From Linyphia triangularis (Eukaryota > Arthropoda > Arachnida > Araneae > Linyphiidae): 64,000 nt of DNA. The stretch spans positions 90,879,305 to 90,943,304 of the forward strand of contig OZ021725.1 of the NCBI GenBank assembly GCA_963978545.1, given 5' to 3'. The position numbers and the translations under genes are program-made. Below, one piece after another: positions 62,102-64,000 of this stretch. The notes below the pieces were generated by a model, which saw only the letters and a list, made by a program, of their open reading frames with translations, did not search any database and had not been told where the DNA came from. Positions within the stretch are counted from its first letter, which is position 1, and the number at the start of each line of letters is the position of its first letter.

Positions 62102-62745
62102 CAATTTATGTAGTGAAAATTAATGCTATTGTCAAAATATCATACAATTTATAACATTTTAACTGAAAATTCTTTTAAAAACTTTTTTTGTGGAAGAGAT
62201 GTGATAGAGCTAATCATATCCATGTGCATTAATTGAATTTCTTTATTTTTTTATAGTTAAATAAATAGTTATTTCACAAGGACAGTAAATTAAGAATGAC
62301 TGAATAACTTCCATAATTTAAAAAAAGATTATAAAAAGTTATTTGCCAAAATTTTTTTTTAGCGTAATACAAACATTTTTATCACGATCCTTAGTACGGT
62401 TCCAAATAATGGCAATAGATGGCGCCATACGAATTTTCAATTGGAACTTTTGAATTGAGTTTCATCCTTTTGAGGTTCAGAATAATATAATGAAAATGAC
62501 TTCCACTTTTTTTTTTAATTAACCAATTAGATAAATTTACTTTTTTGACGTATTTGTAAAAGTAAGACTTTTGCATAAAATTCAATGTAGCAAAAAATTG
62601 TAAGGTTTGAAATTTATATTATTTTCCAGTTACGGATTTACAAATAAAAATTCGGAAAATGAAGGGAAAAAAATTACATGTTTTGTGTGCCAGAAATTAG
62701 TTAAGCAACATTTGTAAGAAAAAATTCAAAAGCAGTGTAGAACAA

Positions 62746-62801
<56 letters not shown>

Positions 62802-63250
62802 AAGTAGTCTTCTGAATATTACCAATAAATATATTTGGCTTTTACGTTATTAAAAACTCAACCAACCACAAAAATCTTTTAAAGAATAAAATTAAGTAAA
62901 ATTACATTACTTTTCTTGCAAACTATTTCTACAGGATCTGATTTATTGTAACCAAGTGGTTCCTTTAATTTGCTCTAAATAATGATAAAGTTTAATGGTC
63001 GTATCAGCAAGGGCCAAGTTAGCTTATAAGTTTATATCAACTACGTAAAGTTTAATTTTGAACCCAATTGCAGATATAACTTCTGTGTTTAGGGCGGTAG
63101 TATTGTATAATGATGGCATAACTTGAGGGCGATATATAAGTTTTCTTTTCCCCATAGGAAATATACATAGACTTTCTAACCTAAATGGTGCCAGACAATT
63201 GTTAGTTTAAGTTTTATCTCTTAAATACGAACCTATTGTAGGACCAAATA
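62102..63250. other. AT-rich stretch with a long T-run
   Basis: A run of about 49 T spans 62749-62797. No gene or repeat otherwise recognised. Confidence 0.45.
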
Positions 63251-63255
63251 TGATT

Positions 63256-63316
63256 AACATGCTTTTGAAATGTATACCTATTTCAAATAAATAGGTATAC
63301 ATTTCAAAAGCATGTT
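63256..63316. repeat. Perfect hairpin, 28-bp stem, 5-nt loop
   Basis: The arm 63256-63283 (starting AACATGCTTTTGAAATG) is the exact inverse of 63289-63316, around the loop CAAAT. No mismatch in the stem. It is longer and more perfect than expected by chance, and lies in otherwise unstructured DNA. Confidence 0.9.
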
Positions 63317-64000
63317 CATCTATTTATAATGAGTCACATGGGTTTATAGTTGGCAATTTCAATTGCAACATAATGCATTTAATTGACACCAGTTGTAAAG
63401 CTTCTTAAGGGTTGTTATTTTGTATGCAGTATATATCTCTTTGATAACTATAAAAGTAAGTGGAAAAAGAAGTTGTTTTTAAGTCTCAGATATTTTCGGC
63501 GTACTTAAGAAACAATGACGTTATTAGTAGATTTTGAAAAAAGGGAACGATATATTAGCGTTTTGCCATGATAAATTCTTTTATCTAAGTAAAGCAAAAA
63601 AATTAAACTCTTTTGAAATAGCATTTAAAAGGTTTCGTGTGGTCTGTATGTATAAGAAACTAATTTAGTATCCAAACATTTGATAAGGTTTCGGCAAAAA
63701 AAGTAAAATTTGTTATGTATTTTCAAATGAATTTGAGAGGTTTCCGTATAAGACAACACTTTTTTTCCTCCCTAAAAACTGGTATAATGAAACTAATAAA
63801 GCAGAAACTTTAAGGGATTCAATTCCTGGTTTTTAATTTCTCTCAAAATGAATTCTTCACTTAGAATTTTTTTTCTTGTTTCTTCCATGAACTTCTTTCT
63901 AATGAACATATAATACATTTTAATAGATGCATTTTAAAGTCAATTACTTACATTTTTTTTCTGTGAAGTATTTTTAACATTACCATAGTAAGTTAAAGTA
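63317..64000. other. AT-rich stretch, no gene
   Basis: Nothing recognised up to the window edge. Confidence 0.4.

Overview
The window reads as AT-rich, repeat-dense animal nuclear DNA. I assign it to an arthropod, most likely a spider or other arachnid. This is inference from three things: a young tRNA-derived SINE family, a Tc1/mariner relic, and kilobase-scale tetranucleotide arrays; no species marker is present. I find no intact protein-coding gene, rRNA or functional tRNA. The longest open readings all lie inside microsatellite or minisatellite DNA and are artefacts. The stretch looks intergenic or deeply intronic.

Layout. About 27 islands of base-balanced, complex, CpG-containing sequence, each roughly 0.4-1.0 kb, are set in AT-rich DNA. 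They are most regular at 7-24 kb and 32-60 kb, about 1.5-2.5 kb apart. Most share one polarity on the + strand: an A+C-rich left flank, a mixed core, and a G+T-rich right flank, often with C-runs left and G-runs right. This repeated skew flip is the main structural signal of the window. It would fit a bidirectional process starting at each island, such as divergent transcription or replication initiation.

Mobile DNA. Two copies of one tRNA-derived SINE lie at 2.6 and 55.4 kb in the same orientation, each with a roughly 10-bp target duplication; the first has an empty paralogous site about 370 bp away. A decayed minus-strand Tc1/mariner transposase with a DD36E-type spacing lies at 24.5-25.5 kb. 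Non-autonomous inverted-repeat elements lie at 5.0, 7.7-8.3, 41.5-42.2, 42.2-42.4 and 54.3-54.7 kb. Two of these end in TTAA, as piggyBac-type elements do. A 543-bp imperfect palindrome lies at 22.2-22.7 kb and a perfect 28-bp-stem hairpin at 63.26 kb.

Tandem DNA. Dispersed arrays have units of about 170-320 bp (7.6-9.2, 10.5-11.3, 49.0-49.5, 50.7-51.4 and 60.0-60.9 kb), with shorter units at 12.4, 31.6 and 57.9 kb. There is a 14-bp minisatellite of about 1.6 kb with 406-bp higher-order amplification (26.4-28.06 kb), a two-domain GAAT/AAAT array (18.9-20.0 kb), an ATTT array (61.7-62.1 kb) and several (TA)n tracts.

There are no genes whose joint action can be described. Any function would be regulatory (islands), structural (arrays, palindromes) or the product of transposition.
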